64,000 nt of DNA, taken from NCBI GenBank assembly GCA_036346355.1, contig CM070580.1, positions 25,773,374-25,837,373 on the forward strand. The letters are read 5' to 3'. The stretch is from Rhipidocladum racemiflorum (lineage: Eukaryota; Streptophyta; Magnoliopsida; Poales; Poaceae). The position numbers and the translations under genes were made by a program. Under the pieces are notes generated by a model. The model had not been told where the DNA came from. It ran no database searches and saw nothing but the letters and a program-made list of their open reading frames with translations. Below are positions 10,612 to 22,559 of this stretch, one piece after another (positions within the stretch are counted from its first letter, which is position 1; each line of letters opens with the position of its first letter).

Positions 10612-12117
10612 GTGTTCGGGCGTGAAAGGCGGCAAGGTGCTCGGCTACATGGTCGGACCACAAGGCGTCGGGGCAAACCCGAGAAAATCGAAGCCATTGA
10701 GAACATGAGGTCGCCCACGTGCATGAAGGAAGTGCAAGCTCGACCGAGAATGGCCGCTTTAAGCGGTTCATTTCCTACCGGGGAGCGAGGACTACCTTTC
10801 TTTAAAGCCCTCCGCAAACACGATGGCTTCGCGTGGACGGAGGAAGCTGATCACTCGTTCAAAGAGCTAAAACAGTACATTTCCAAGCCGCCTGTCCTCG
10901 TCACGCTGCGGCGGGGAAGAATTGCTACTATACTGGCGGCAACCCGCGAGCGGTAAGCGCGGTGTTAGCGAGAGAGAGATGGTTCCCAACGACCTATCTA
11001 TTATGTCGTGAAAGTACTTCATGGACCAAAGGAGCGTTACCGAGGTCCGAAACTCTGTACTCGTTCTTTGATGGCCTCCAGGAAGTTGCGCCACTACTTT
11101 CAAGCACACAAGATCGTGGTGCCGACCAGCTTCCCGCTCAGGGAAATCCTGAAAAACCAGGACGCCAGTGGTCGCATAGCCAAGTGGGCAATGGAGCTCG
11201 CCGAGTTCGAAATAATGTTTTCAGCCCGCACGGCGATAAAATCACAAGTTCTGGCTGATTTCATGGCAGAATGGTCGGCTCCAGCACCACCAGCCAGCGA
11301 AACCAATGGTTCAAGGGAAAACTCCTGGACCTTGTATTTCGATGGATCCCGAGCATACGAGCGCTCGGGGGCTGGCATCGTCTTGGTCTCCCCGGATGGA
11401 GAGCAACTTCAGTACGCCATCAACCTACATTACGCCGCAACCAACAACGCGGCGGAGTACGAAGGCCTCTTGGCCGGACTTCGGGCATGTAAATCGCTAG
11501 GAGTCCAACGGCTCACTGTGATGGGCGATTCACAGTTGGTCGTGAACCAGGTCAACAAGGAGTATCAGTGTTTCGATACCTCAATGGCATTGTACCTGGC
11601 CGAAGTAAGGAAGATGGAGAAATACTTCAAGAATTTCGAAGTAATCTACATCCCCAGGAAGGATAATTCCCTGGCCGACCAAATGTCTAAGGTCGGTTCC
11701 TCTCAAACTACCGCTCCGGCGGGGGTGCTTGTCGAGCACCTATATAAGCCCTCCATTCCCTCTGAAGAGGAGGCACCAGAGTCCGACGGTAGGGTCTCCT
11801 TCCTCGAGCAAAGTGCAAGTTGGATGACGTCATTTATCCAATACCTTGCGCATGGGACATTGCCCGAGGAAGAAGCCGAGCGTTCCCGGCTAACAAGGCG
11901 ATCTTCTCAGTACAAACTGATCGAAGGTGACCTATACCGAAAAGGCGCATTAGGAATCCTTTCCAGATGCGTCTCTCAGGAGGAAGGCCAATACCTTCTT
12001 CGTGATATCCATGAAGAAATGTGCGGAGCTCACTCGTCTTTTAGAACGCTTGTGAGCAAGGCCTTCCGATTGGGTTACTACTGGCCTACGGCCTTGTGGA
12101 TCTGCGGTCAATCGTAA
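10612..12117 (+). pseudogene. G2 RNase H domains and integrase zinc region
   Basis: 10612-10956 carries the RT connection segment (AWTEEADHSFKELKQY). A frame from 11008 reads KLRHYFQAHKIVV (degraded first RNase H). It then holds a well-preserved second RNase H with YFDGSRAYERSGAG, NNAAEYEGLLAGL and MGDSQLVVNQV (11330-11560). This double RNase H is typical of the Tat lineage. The frame continues into the integrase N-terminal segment (IHEEMCGAHSS, RLGYYWPT) and stops at 12115-12117. Confidence 0.8.
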
Positions 12118-13050
12118 CGAGTGCCGAGCATGCCGGTTCCATGCTCGCAAAGCCCGTCAACCAAAGATACGCCCGCAAACCATACCGCTTCGTGGCCATT
12201 CTCGACCTGGGGCTCGACATCCTTGGACCTTTTCCCGGGGTCGAAGGCTGCAAGTATTTGCTCGTGGCCATCGACACTTTCACTAAGTGGATAGAGGCCG
12301 AGCCCGTCTCAACCATCTCGGCCCAGGCGGCCAAGAGGTTCCTCTGCAGCAATGTGGTAACTCGGTTCGGGATACCCCAACCGTCTCATCACAGACAACG
12401 GGACCCAGTTCACCAGTGAACTGTTCCAAAGTTACTGCGAGGAGGTCGGGACCAAGGTCTGTTTCGCCTCTGTGGCACATCCACAGAGCAGCAAGCGGCC
12501 GAACGAGCAAATGGGCGATTAGTTCAGGCGTAAAAGAGGATCTTCAAGAGCCTCGGCTAGCCTGACGGCGATGGGTGGATGAGCTTCCGCCGTTCTTTGG
12601 TCCGTCCGCGCACCACGACGAAGTCGGACCACAAAGTAAACGCCTTTCCAACTCGTCTACGGTGCGGAGGCCATTTTGCCTGCCGAAATTGTGCTAGGTT
12701 CCCCAAGGGTGCAATTGATCGATTCCATCGATCAGGAGGATGAACGCCTCCTCGACCTAGACCTCGTAGAAGCAACAAGCGAACGGGCGCTGCTCCGGTC
12801 TGCGGTTTACCTACAAGCTCTTCGTAGGCACGCAGCCAAGTCAGTCCGACCAAGGTCCCTGCAAGTTGGTGACATGGTCTTACGAAGACTTCAAGACCTG
12901 TCGAAAGCCAATAAACTGACCCCAAGATGGGAGGGACCCTACACGGTCGTGTCCACAGCACGCCCGGAGGCTGTTCGCCTCGCGATGGAGGATGGTCGGG
13001 AGCTCGCCAGCACCTGGAACATTGATCAACTACGTAAATTTTACGTTTAG
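12096..13050 (+). pseudogene. G2 integrase core and C-terminus, frameshifted
   Basis: The DDE integrase core is seen as LGLDILGPFPGVEGC and AIDTFTKWIEAEPVS (12200-12300), then TDNGTQFTSELF in another frame near 12395. The C-terminal part (12676-13050) reads VGDMVLRRLQDLSK and PRWEGPYTVV and stops with TAG at 13048-13050. At least three frame changes separate these pieces, so integrase is dead here. Confidence 0.8.
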
Positions 13051-13800
13051 ACGCGTACCCCTATCTCACGCCCTTTGCGTTTCTTCCTATAAAACGTTTC
13101 CTTTCCTTCTAATTTTTGTCCTCGCTTTATCAAACGAGCATCGTCGTCTACCAGCACCACAAGCGAGCTTATCCAACAAGTATGTACACACCATTCCCCT
13201 TGGCCTCCGGCCGGATGCTCACCCATCCGATCACTTTCCACAGTAGCTCTTCGCTGTATGTGTGGTTGGTCGCGAGCATCCATTTAAGCCCGGTACAGCG
13301 ACCACTCGGGTATGGCAACCGTACGTATAGTTAGCTTAAAGCCCGTCTACTTTGCGCACGTAGCAATGCTTGCGCTCATATTTCTCTCAACGCAATCGAC
13401 TTGTCTAAATCGTTCAAAAAGCGTTACGATCAAAGTATCCCTCGGCTTTCCCGTGAACAAACTCATGCTCGCAATAGTAGAGGCACGATCTTTGACCACG
13501 GCGGGGGCTCCGTATGATAGGAACGTCCCGTCCTTTTTTTTCAAGGATTCTTTGCTCGTATCCATGTTATATGCTCCTATGCAGGGACTTGGTCTTTTCG
13601 AGGATTCTTCGCTCGTATCCATATTATATGCTCTTATGCAGGGACTTGGTCTTTTTTCTGCAGAACCGAGTTCGTGCGAGCATACATTGAAAGCGGACTC
13701 GAGAAAAACAGGCAAGGACCCAAACATCTGTGATTTTGCTCATTTAACCCAAAAGGTTGTTTTCTTTTCTACAGGATTTGCACGAGCTAAAAAGGAAAAA
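13051..13800. other. G2 spacer between pol and antisense gene, with a direct duplication
   Basis: No sense-strand gene. A unit of about 58 bp is repeated twice in tandem between 13545 and 13662 (CTCGTATCCATRTTATATGC ... GGGACTTGGTCTTTT). The 3' end of the antisense gene begins at 13808. Confidence 0.6.
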
Positions 13801-13807
13801 AGAAGAG

Positions 13808-16800
13808 CTAAATCCTATGCTCGGCCTGGAGGGCGGCAAGCTCCTCCTTAAGGGAGTCAACCTCTGCCTCCAGGTCCAAAACCTTCCGCCGAGCAGCGCG
13901 ACCTTCAGCCGCGCTGTCCCGAAGGCGTTGTGCCTCCTTGAGTTGGGCCTCTTCGCGCTCCCGAGCTCGCTGAAGGTCGCCGCGCAGGTCGGGGACCTCC
14001 TGCCGCAGCTTCACTAGTTCCTCTTTGAGGTCGGCACACTTCTGTTCCGAAGTGCTCTTCGCTGTCTCGCTCTCAAAGAGCTGGTCCCGAAGCCCGACGA
14101 TGAGGCTCTTCGCCGACTCCAGCTCCTTCAGGTCGGCCTCGCGCACCTCGGAGACCCGACGCTCGAGATCGGTGATCTTGGCGTCTTGCTCGCGATGGTA
14201 CGCCCAGAACTCTTCTGCTGGAACTGCGGAGGCGTCGATGTCCTCCATAGCCTTCGCAGCAAACTTCGAGCAAAAAAGGAAGGAAAGTCAAAAAGAACCT
14301 CCGGAAGATTGCTCGCCTTATGGAAAAAGATAGAAACAAAGGACTTACCGTAAGAGCCGGTGACCGACTTGTCTGAAGCGGCGCGTCGGTAGCGCCAGCT
14401 CGGAAAAAGGGGTTGACCCACGCAGGATCATCCTGATCCCGAGCTGGCGCGTTAAGATCTTGCCCCTCCTGGGCACCCGGTGCTCCCGGGAGGGCAACGT
14501 CGTTTCCTCCTTCGACCAACCCCAGGTCGTCCTGAGGTTGGTCTTCCTCAATGACAGGCGGCTCATGGCCGCCTTCCTCCTGTTCGGCCGCTGCGCTCGG
14601 GGGCTGGACGCCAACTGCGAGCGCACCCGCCCCTCGCTCCGTGGCCAGGGGCAATTGGTCGAGGATGACCACTTCCGCCCATTGCACCTCCGCGGCCGGA
14701 GGCGATTGGTGCTCCGCGACCGGAGACAATTGGTCGAGGACGACCACCTCCTGTCCCTGGTCTACGGCTGGAGGCATCTGGTCGTCGACGACCACCTCTT
14801 CTCCTCGGTCCCCGGCCAGGGGCGGCCGGTCGATCACCACCACTTCTCCCCCTTGACTCACGGCCAAGGGCTGTGGGTCGAGAACCACCAACCCTCGACC
14901 ACCGGAGGCCGTCGTCTGGGCCTCGCTTGCGCTTGCCCCTTCGCAGGGGACCAGGGCCAAGGCTTCCTGGTCCTCGGCCCCCTGCGGCTCTTGCTCCTCC
15001 GCGGCTGGAGTAGGTTCCACATCCGCTGGGGGAAGTTCAGGCTCCGCCGAGGGAAGCTCGGACTCCGCTGAGGGCGCAGCCGGCACCGACTCCTCCTCCG
15101 CCTCGGCCATTACTTGGTCGAAGACGCGGTCGAGCTCGGCGTTAACTGCAGAGTCGATAATCTCCTCAGCCATTTGACGAAAGTCCAAAAGCAACATCCG
15201 AGCTATCACGCCCACGCCAAACGGAGTGGGGTTAGCCCGGAAAAAATCGCAAGACAAAAACGGAGAAATCAAACAAGAGGACCAAGTAGGGCCTACCTTC
15301 CGCCCGGCGAGCAGCGTCATCCTCCTCGGTCTCCTTGCTTTGGGCCACGGGCATCCTACCCGCGGCGGCCTCGTAGGCCTCGGTAACGACCGCGACGCGA
15401 TCTTCCGCGGCGTCGCTGGCTCGCGCCATCGACGGGTCGACATCGTCCATGTCGACCTCTTCCAATGCAGAGGTTGATCGGGAAGTCGACCTCCTGCTTC
15501 TCCTGACCAGAGCGTAGGCGTCTTCCTCCTCTTCCTCCTCCTCAGGGTCCTCGACCACCTGAGCGAGCTGGTCCTGGAGAGCCTTGATTTTTCTCTCCAG
15601 TTGCTCCTTGCTCGGGGGGGACCTGGCCTCCTCCTCGGCCTTCTTCGCCTGCTCGGCGAGCTGTTCCAGCGGCCCATCGGCTCGGCCTCTTCCGCTTGAA
15701 GTCATCAAACCAGATTCGGCTTCGCTTACCTCCCGGCGGTCGGCGTACTCAAGGTGTTGCGTGGGAGGAGTCCTGGTCGAAGCTCGGCGCTTCGACCGCT
15801 TGGTGCGAGGAGGCGAGGCAGACGCTTGACGAGTCCGACCCGCCGACCTCTTGCGGGAACCCCTGGCCGGGGGATCAGCTTGCGGCAGCGACGCGGTGCT
15901 CGACACGGCGAGCTCGAGGGCGACCTTCTCCTGCAAACAGAAACAGGGAGAAATGAGCTCGGAAAACATGCCCTCGGGCGGGAGCAAATAGATGTACTTA
16001 CCGCATCGCCGCGGTCAAAAACGTTATTGGGGATCTGACGATTGGGCATCAGCTCCTTCTCCTTCGGGGAGCCGAACATCTCGACGACCCTCTCATCAAC
16101 CCAGTCCATCCTCGGAGCTGCGACATGACCAAGGGTTAAAAGAAAAAGTAGCGCCAATTCACCAGGAAGCAACAGTGCTCGAGAAAGAGGTCCAAGAACA
16201 TACCTGTGTTGTCCTCACGGGTGAGGTCATGCCACCCGGTCACCTCGAAGAAAGGGTGCTCACGGCGCCTCAGGGGGGACACCCGGTTGAAGGTAAAATC
16301 CCGGGTAATGTCCCGACCAGTGAGCCCCATCTGGGCGAGCTCGCTGATCGTCCTGAGCACCCGCTCTTCCTCAGCCGCACGCGGCGCGCCGTCTCGAGGG
16401 CGGAGCGGCCTCCCCAGTATAGACCAACTGGGACCCCTCCGCCTTCTTCTGGTAAAACCAAAGGTCGGCCCAACCCGACACCGAGTCCTTCAAAGCGACA
16501 AGAGGATACTCGTATGGTCGGTTGGGCCGAAGACGAAGATAGACGCAGCCGACGGGACCTTCCCGGCCGGTGCGAAAGGGAGAATAGAAATGGAAGAAAA
16601 GGCTGGCGGTGGGCATCACACCCACGAACGCCTCGCAGAGGTGGGAGAAGACCGCAAGGGCGAGAATGGAGTTGGGGTGGAGATGAGAAATTTTGCACCC
16701 ACAAAAGGCAAGCACGGAGGCGAGGAAGTCGCTCTCGGGCAGGCGGAGCCCGTTGACGGCATACAGCTCGCAGGAGACGATCTCCGCCTCCCGCTGCGCC

Positions 16801-16910
16801 GGCGCCGCGTCGCTCCTAGGCACTCGACCCAAGCTTGGGTCGATGTACCCCTCGTCCGTGAGCACATGGAGCCTCCTACGGGTCATCTGGATAACTTTGA
16901 AACGCGCCAT
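13808..16910 (-). CDS. Antisense gene of G2: transposon-associated protein with PF04195-like N-terminus and coiled-coil C-terminus
   Basis: This lies opposite to gag-pol between integrase and the 3' LTR. The start ATG is at 16908-16910 and the stop at 13808. I can join five exons with consensus splice sites and matching phases: 16204-16910, 16002-16117, 15297-15930, 14349-15202, 13808-14251 (about 917 residues). One single-base frameshift lies near 16400. The N-terminus (CGCKISHLHPNSILALAVFS ... VSGWADLWFY) resembles the plant 'putative gypsy type transposon' family (PF04195). The middle is basic, then acidic; 14600-14900 encodes degenerate repeats of EVVVLDQLPPA type. The last exon is a long heptad-rich coiled coil (ERRVSEV ... 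DLEAEVDSLKEEL). Function is unknown. Grande-type Tat elements carry a comparable antisense gene. Splicing is inferred. Confidence 0.6.
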
Positions 16911-17326
16911 GGCCAAAGGAGGAAGGAGAGCGAAAAGGGTTCTTGGGCGATAGGCCTCCTAGAAGATTTTTGGCCGAAGACGAGCAAAGAAACACGGTGT
17001 AACTCCGACCTCTCCCAGTAGAAAGGGTTAAAAAGACAGCGAAGGGACAGGTTAAAAATCGCCGCCTATCACATAGCGACACCTGCCCGGTGAAAACGCA
17101 CTTTCCAAGAAACTGCCGTACCGTTACAGGGAGGCTTCTCAGAGAAGGAACCGCAGAACAACCAAACGACGCGCCCACGCGGAGCAAGCACGCGGTGGGT
17201 AAAAAGGTCGTCTCCCGACGTAAAATGGTCGTAAGCCACGACCAAAAGAAATTCAATCCCCCCTTCAAGTCTTCTTAGGCTCAAGGGGAAGCCCGAGGGT
17301 TCCCCGCTTGAACCTCGGGGGCTAGC

Positions 17327-17946
17327 TGTCGGGGATTGGCTATCGGCAAAAGACCACGGTACCCCGTGAAAAGTTGAGCACCACCGACCAGGCAAGATCA
17401 AAGAAGATGCTCGGGAGAATGAAACGAGCATCCCTCCTCTTCCTCCGAGCATACGCGTCCGCGCTTTACTCGCGGCAATACCAAACACCCCAAATTTCAC
17501 GAGCAAGCATGCTCGTGGAGACCATGACCTACTCAGTGTTTGGTCGGTGGGCCGTGGCGCTACGAGGAAGGAAGGAGACAACCAATCACCAAGTTCAAGG
17601 GAAATCTTACCCGAAATTCAAACAGCGCACGAATCAAGGACGTCGGATCACGAATATGGATACATGGCGTGATCCCAGGAGGTAGTTACCTTCTTTGTAC
17701 CTCTAGTCGTAGTATTTAAACCCCCCTGAAGATCTGTAACAGGGGAGGGACTCAGAGATAGAACACAATACACTGGAGTAGGGCTGTTATCTCGGCAGTG
17801 GGAGGCCCGAACCAGGATAAACCACGTGTCCCCCTTCTCCCGACCTGGCATCGCTCGAACGACCTCCTCGGTACGTACGACGGGGCTCTGTTGATCCCCC
17901 ATTCAACAAGTAAGCTCGACGGGAGCCCGTTCTTCAATCGTTGAAA
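17327..17946 (+). repeat. 3' LTR of G2
   Basis: Starts TGTCGGGGATTGG after a G-rich polypurine-like tract (CCTCGGGGGCTAGC) and ends CAATCGTTGAAA, a mutated form of the 5' LTR end CAATCGTCGACA. Length 620 bp. Confidence 0.88.
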
Positions 17947-17951
17947 AAATG

Positions 17952-18564
17952 AGTGAGAGAGGGCTAGAACCAGCAATGAATGAGCTCCAATGAGTGATCT
18001 AGCCGTTGGGAGAGGGAGGGGGCTTTAAATATGCTTTTGAAAAACTAGCCGTTACCCTCTATTTCGAAAAGTCCGGACACTTCGGACAATTTAGTCCAGA
18101 TACTCCGGATAGGCTGAAAGAGTACTTTTGGCCGAAGGGCCTAACCCGGAGACTCCGGATCTTTTGTCCGGAGACTCCGGACTCAATCCGGACACTCCGA
18201 ATAAAATATCCGGATACTCCGGGTTTGGCAGCTCGGTGTGAAAAACTGTTTTTAGGAAAATGCAAGTATTTAGTTGCCAATTTTAATGCATGATTGATCT
18301 TTGAGCACATGATCATCGTAAGAATGATTTCCCGTCGTATCCCCTTAATAGAACGACTGTCCTTACGAATCAAATAAATATGAAAATTACAATTCTTTTC
18401 TTGATACCGTCTTTTCAAATTTGAACATTTGTAGGGGCGTCCAATCGCATTCCGAAAGCAATATGTTCTCGATATCTGCATCAATTCTTCTTAAAATGTT
18501 AGATCTCTTTAATTGTGTCATCATTAATCACCAAAACATTTTAAGGGGCCTAGATGCACTTTTA
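17952..18564. mobile_element. Solo-LTR-like repeat copy A, right part
   Basis: Continues copy A after the G2 insertion. It holds a second cluster of TCCGGA palindromes (18070-18225) and the end block CACCAAAACATTTTAAGG, then GCCTAGATGCACTTTTA, shared with the end of copy B. The GAGCT target duplication follows at 18565-18569. Removing G2, copy A is about 1.4 kb, half of copy B, so it has internal deletions. Confidence 0.7.
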
Positions 18565-18707
18565 GAGCTGATCGGCAGGCAGACGGAAATCGGACGGCCG
18601 TCATCACTGGGAAGCTGAGGTCAATTACGGAAAACCAAAGGCTCCTTTCATAAGCAAAAGTGACGTGGAGGGGCTCTGAGGCTCGAAACCTCCGGATCTT
18701 AATGAAG

Positions 18708-21455
18708 TGAAAGGACCGGGATGTCGGCCTAGAGGGGGGTGAATAGGCGATTACAAAATTATACCCAATTAAAATTAATCTATCAGAGATAATGCGGAAG
18801 CAATTGGGATAATTAAGTTTTGCAATTTAAACAATTCAGCCTGAGACAGGTAACCCGGACACTCCGGATACTTAGTCCGGATACTCCGAACAACTCGGAT
18901 AGTCCGGATATATTATCCGGATACTTCGGATCAATGTACCGGATACTCTGGGTTGCCTGGTTCAGCCAGAACAGAGTATGAGAAATAAACTTAGGCACTT
19001 CTTCGATTCTAGAGACACAAAATACTCTACTACAATGAATCAAGTATATAAGCAAGAATAGATGCAGTAGATACAATCTAATTGATCTAATCACAAGAAT
19101 CGAAAGCAAATTAAGCGGATGAGCAAAAGAGGAAACCGAAGTAAGGAAGGAGACACGAAGATTTTATCCCGAAGTTCGGATCCTTGAGGGGATCCTACGT
19201 CTCCGTTGAGGCGGCTCGGTCACACTTGAGCTGGGGTCTCTTTCAACCCTCTTCCTCCCGGTGTTGCACAATGCACTCGCCGGTCTTCACTTCTTTGATT
19301 CCTTTCCTTGCGGAGGCAGAATCGGCCTTCACAAACTTTCGGTGGCCTTCCACACAAAGCTTGGAAGCTAACTGGCAACTCCTAGCCATCTAGGAGACCT
19401 CAACCACCAAGAGCAACAAATGCTCCCGAAGAACTCACTTAGAGTCCACCTCAAGTGCTCAACACACTAATCACACTCAATCCGATCACTACCCACTCAC
19501 ACCCAAACCTTCACTCAAAAGGGATCACTAAGATCTAGGGTTAGAGGGGCTTTTGGGAGCTAAAGATCACTAAGAAGAACACCTCAAAGCACCAAGGAAC
19601 CAGCTCCACTCCTCAAATCAATCCTCAATCCAAACACCTCTCTCTTCTACCCAACCCTTCACAAAAGGGGATCACTAAGATCTAAGGAGTAGGGAGGAGT
19701 ATTGGGGGCTCAAAAACTCACAAAGAATACCTCTAATATCCAGCAAAAACATCCCCCAACGGCTCCTTTGAAGTGGGCATGAAGGGGACTTTAAATAGAG
19801 GAACCCCAAAAACTAGTCGTTGGGACCGAACTGGGCAACCCGGATACTCCGGATAATTAGTCCGGATACTCTGGATCATCCGGATACTCCGGATCATCCG
19901 GATACTCCGGATCATCCGGATACTCCGAACAATTAATCCGGATACTCCGGATCTCCCAGGCAGCACGCAGTAGCTGGACGAAAACGGGCATAACTTTTGA
20001 TCCCGGACTCCGATTTCGACGAATTAAGACTTTTCGGAAAGCTAAGAACGAGGGCTACACAACTAATAAGGTCTCACTACCCAAATCCCAAAGGATAAAA
20101 TCAGATAGCACAAAGAATCCACAAGGAGACCTCAAATTCTCACTTTCCGATACTAACAACACTTCTAACCCTCACACCAACCCACCTACACCTAGGTGAA
20201 CAAAGTGTGACTTGGGTTTCTCAATCTTAGACAAGGATAGACCACTTTTGAGCACTTGAGACATGTCTAAGTAATTTCAACGATTGCATCCCTCTTAATA
20301 GTATGTCAATCCTTAGACTCAAATTTAACACAAAATCTAAGTCTTACACTAAGCTTACATGCCGACTTCTTCCGGATGCACGGTGCATGATGACGCTTCC
20401 ACAAAGATTGATGACGCCCTTCGTCTTGTCAACCTCGACGCGATTCACCTCATGAGATTCTCGTCCTCTCCGACCTTGACCTCGATCATCACCAAGACGA
20501 TCCTCACGCTAAGTCGTTCTTGACTTAGTCCTCAGCTCTTGGTGACACCGCCGTCTTATTTGACTTTGACTCGTTTGTCATCCTTCAAACCATCTTAGTC
20601 ATCATACACACAGCTTTGGGACCTAACTCTTATCAAAGCACTCAGCAAACATATTAGTCCCACAAGCTTAAAAGATATATTGAATAAATTGATAATAACA
20701 AGTGTTTCATATCAAGAAGCACAATATGAATGGAAACACTTGATAATAGAAATATTTTCTACTAAGTGCATTATGATGAATATATGATTGATCTAACTGC
20801 ACTAGAGAGATAATTGCCAATACGAAGAATCACTTAAATCATGGCAAGGACCACAGACTTTGCTTAAATGAAGCACATGATAGAATATACACGAATTACA
20901 CATGTGCAAACAATATTTGGAATGAGAGTAAATAATGTGATCCAATTCTAGATTAAACTTCACTAAGAGAGGTGCATTAGAAGATACACAACTAAGACAT
21001 GTATGCACCAAGTTAATATGAAGCAATGAAGTTTAACTCTAGTTAACACAAGCATATTAAAAACAAAGCACATAATGAACTCAAATGAATATATATATGC
21101 ACAAGCAATTATGACATGAATCAATGTGCACATATGAAATCAACAAGTTACTTAGAGTTCAATATGCATTTGCTAAAGAGGAATGCAATGACAAATATGG
21201 AAGGAATACCGAGATTGCATACTTCATTTTTGCTTAACCATCCCAATTGATTTTCCTCTAAAATAGATGAGACTAATATTCAACTAGGCAATAAACATGT
21301 TAGTCTCATAACAATATAAACATATTAGATGTTTGTCATTTGTTAAGCACTAAGTTAAGAATTTGTACAATTACATTGATTGACATTACATGCGTTTGTC
21401 ATTAATCATTTGTCATTAATCACCAAAACAACATAAGTGCCTAGATGCACTTTCA
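18708..21455. mobile_element. Solo-LTR-like repeat copy B (2.75 kb) with perfect TSD
   Basis: Starts TGAAAGGACCGGGATG and ends GATGCACTTTCA, so the ends are TGAAAG...CTTTCA. It is flanked by perfect 5-bp duplications TGAAG (18703-18707 and 21456-21460). It has no gag or pol. Two clusters of TCCGGA-containing repeats lie at 18860-18950 and 19840-19955, the second as an 18-bp unit repeated about four times just after a TTTAAATAG box (19788). TG...CA ends and a 5-bp TSD indicate an LTR element; length and lack of coding suggest a solo LTR or a large non-coding derivative. Confidence 0.75.
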
Positions 21456-21476
21456 TGAAGTAAGAATATATATATA

Positions 21477-21725
21477 TCTCTACTATTCTAAAGCAGCACT
21501 TGGTGGCAGTGGTCCGTTCTTCCCACGTCATTAATTGCCGCTTAATTGCCCTGCTTAATTGCCCTACGCAAGAAACGAAGCGTTGCTTTAATTAGCCAGC
21601 TTTCGCAAGAAACGAAGCGTTAAAGATAGATGTTTGATTTTGTGAATTTTTTATTTTTTATTTTTTAATCTTTATTTTTCGTTATCAATTTTGTTTTTTG
21701 TAGCAACGCACGGGCATGTAACTAG
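21477..21725 (+). mobile_element. Short non-autonomous Helitron-like element
   Basis: Starts TCTCTACTATTC and ends GCAACGCACGGGCATGTAACTAG. It is inserted between A (21476) and T (21726), the Helitron target rule. TC start, CTAG end and the CGCACGGGCAT box match grass Helitrons. The 3' hairpin is reduced: only one half of the usual GCCCGTGC palindrome is present. No Rep/helicase is encoded. Confidence 0.7.
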
Positions 21726-21726
21726 T

Positions 21727-22130
21727 GTGTGTGTGTATATATATATATATATGGCAGCATATTTGGTGCAAACTCCCTCTACCGTGAAAACTCCGTGAAA
21801 ACCACGTGTAAAAATTTTGAAAAATTCTCAAAAAATTACCATACATAGGGGATGTGTGGTTCTACAACCCTGTAAAATTTGAAGACAAAACTCAATTGCA
21901 TTTGAAAGATATGAAAAAGACAAATTGCAAAATGAATAGTGCTAAACAGTGAAAAAACACTATTCATATTGAATTTGTCTTTTTTATATCTTCCAAATGC
22001 AATTGAGTTTTGTCTTCAAATTTTACAGGGTTGTAGAACCACACCTTCCCTATGCATGGTAATTTTTTGAGAATTTTTCAAAAATTTTACACGGAGTTTT
22101 CACGGTAGAGGGGGTTTGCACCAAATATGC

Positions 22131-22193
<63 letters not shown>

Positions 22194-22200
22194 ACGTATA
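21727..22200. mobile_element. Foldback element embedded in (TG/TA)n, Micron-like
   Basis: The core 21754-22134 is a near-perfect foldback. It begins GCAGCATATTTGGTGCAAAC and ends with the exact complement GTTTGCACCAAATATGCTGC. Complementarity continues inward for most of the 381 bp, around a centre near 21945. Both sides are dinucleotide arrays: (GT)n(AT)n at 21725-21752 and (AT)n(GT)n at 22135-22193. About 0.4 kb, (TA)n flanks and no other TSD match the description of the rice microsatellite-targeting element Micron. Confidence 0.7.
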
Positions 22201-22207
22201 TATATAG

Positions 22208-22369
22208 TACTCCAAGATGTATGTACTCTTTACCTATATTTGATTAATAACAATTTCTTAATTAAACGGAACCAGTTAACAACTTCTAATAGAGTACGTA
22301 CTCCCACCTTCAGTATACCACTTAATTAAAAAATTGTTATTAATCAAATATAGTACATACATCTTGGAG

Positions 22370-22371
<2 letters not shown>
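22208..22371. mobile_element. Stowaway-like MITE, copy 2
   Basis: Flanked by TA; starts CTCCAAGATGTATGTACT and ends AGTACATACATCTTGGAG, a perfect 18-bp inverted repeat. The arms extend to about 45 bp with one 8-base gap. It is the same family and length as the copy at 1577-1741. Confidence 0.75.

Positions 22372-22372
<1 letters not shown>

Positions 22373-22424
<52 letters not shown>
22373..22424. repeat. (TA)n microsatellite
   Basis: About 25 AT units directly after the MITE. It is probably the continuation of the array into which the preceding elements inserted. Confidence 0.95.
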
Positions 22425-22428
<4 letters not shown>

Positions 22429-22559
22429 GCCAAAACGATAGATATTACCAAACCGAAGAGAGTATCATTTAAGCGGTACGAAACCATTTTCACACATACA
22501 CACAGATTATGCCGTGAGAAGCAGTGGCCGCTTGCCGCTGCGGAAACAGAGGCAGCGCA

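Larger units (their letters stand above)
6462..17946 (+). mobile_element. G2: 11.5-kb Ty3/gypsy element, Tat-like lineage
   Basis: A complete plus-strand element with 5' LTR 6462-7093, primer-binding site at 7096, gag, protease, RT, RNase H, integrase, a long antisense gene, and 3' LTR 17327-17946. Order PR-RT-RH-INT identifies Ty3/gypsy. The second RNase H domain and the antisense 3' gene point to the Tat lineage (as in Grande or RIRE2-type elements). The target duplication is GAATG (6457-6461) versus AAATG (17947-17951), four of five. It sits inside LTR-like copy A. gag and pol carry many frameshifts, so the copy cannot move by itself. Confidence 0.85.

Noticed and set aside
14460..15071. 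203-codon plus-strand frame within G2
   Set aside because: It is the complement of exon 4 of the antisense gene, whose repeats and splice sites are coherent on the minus strand.
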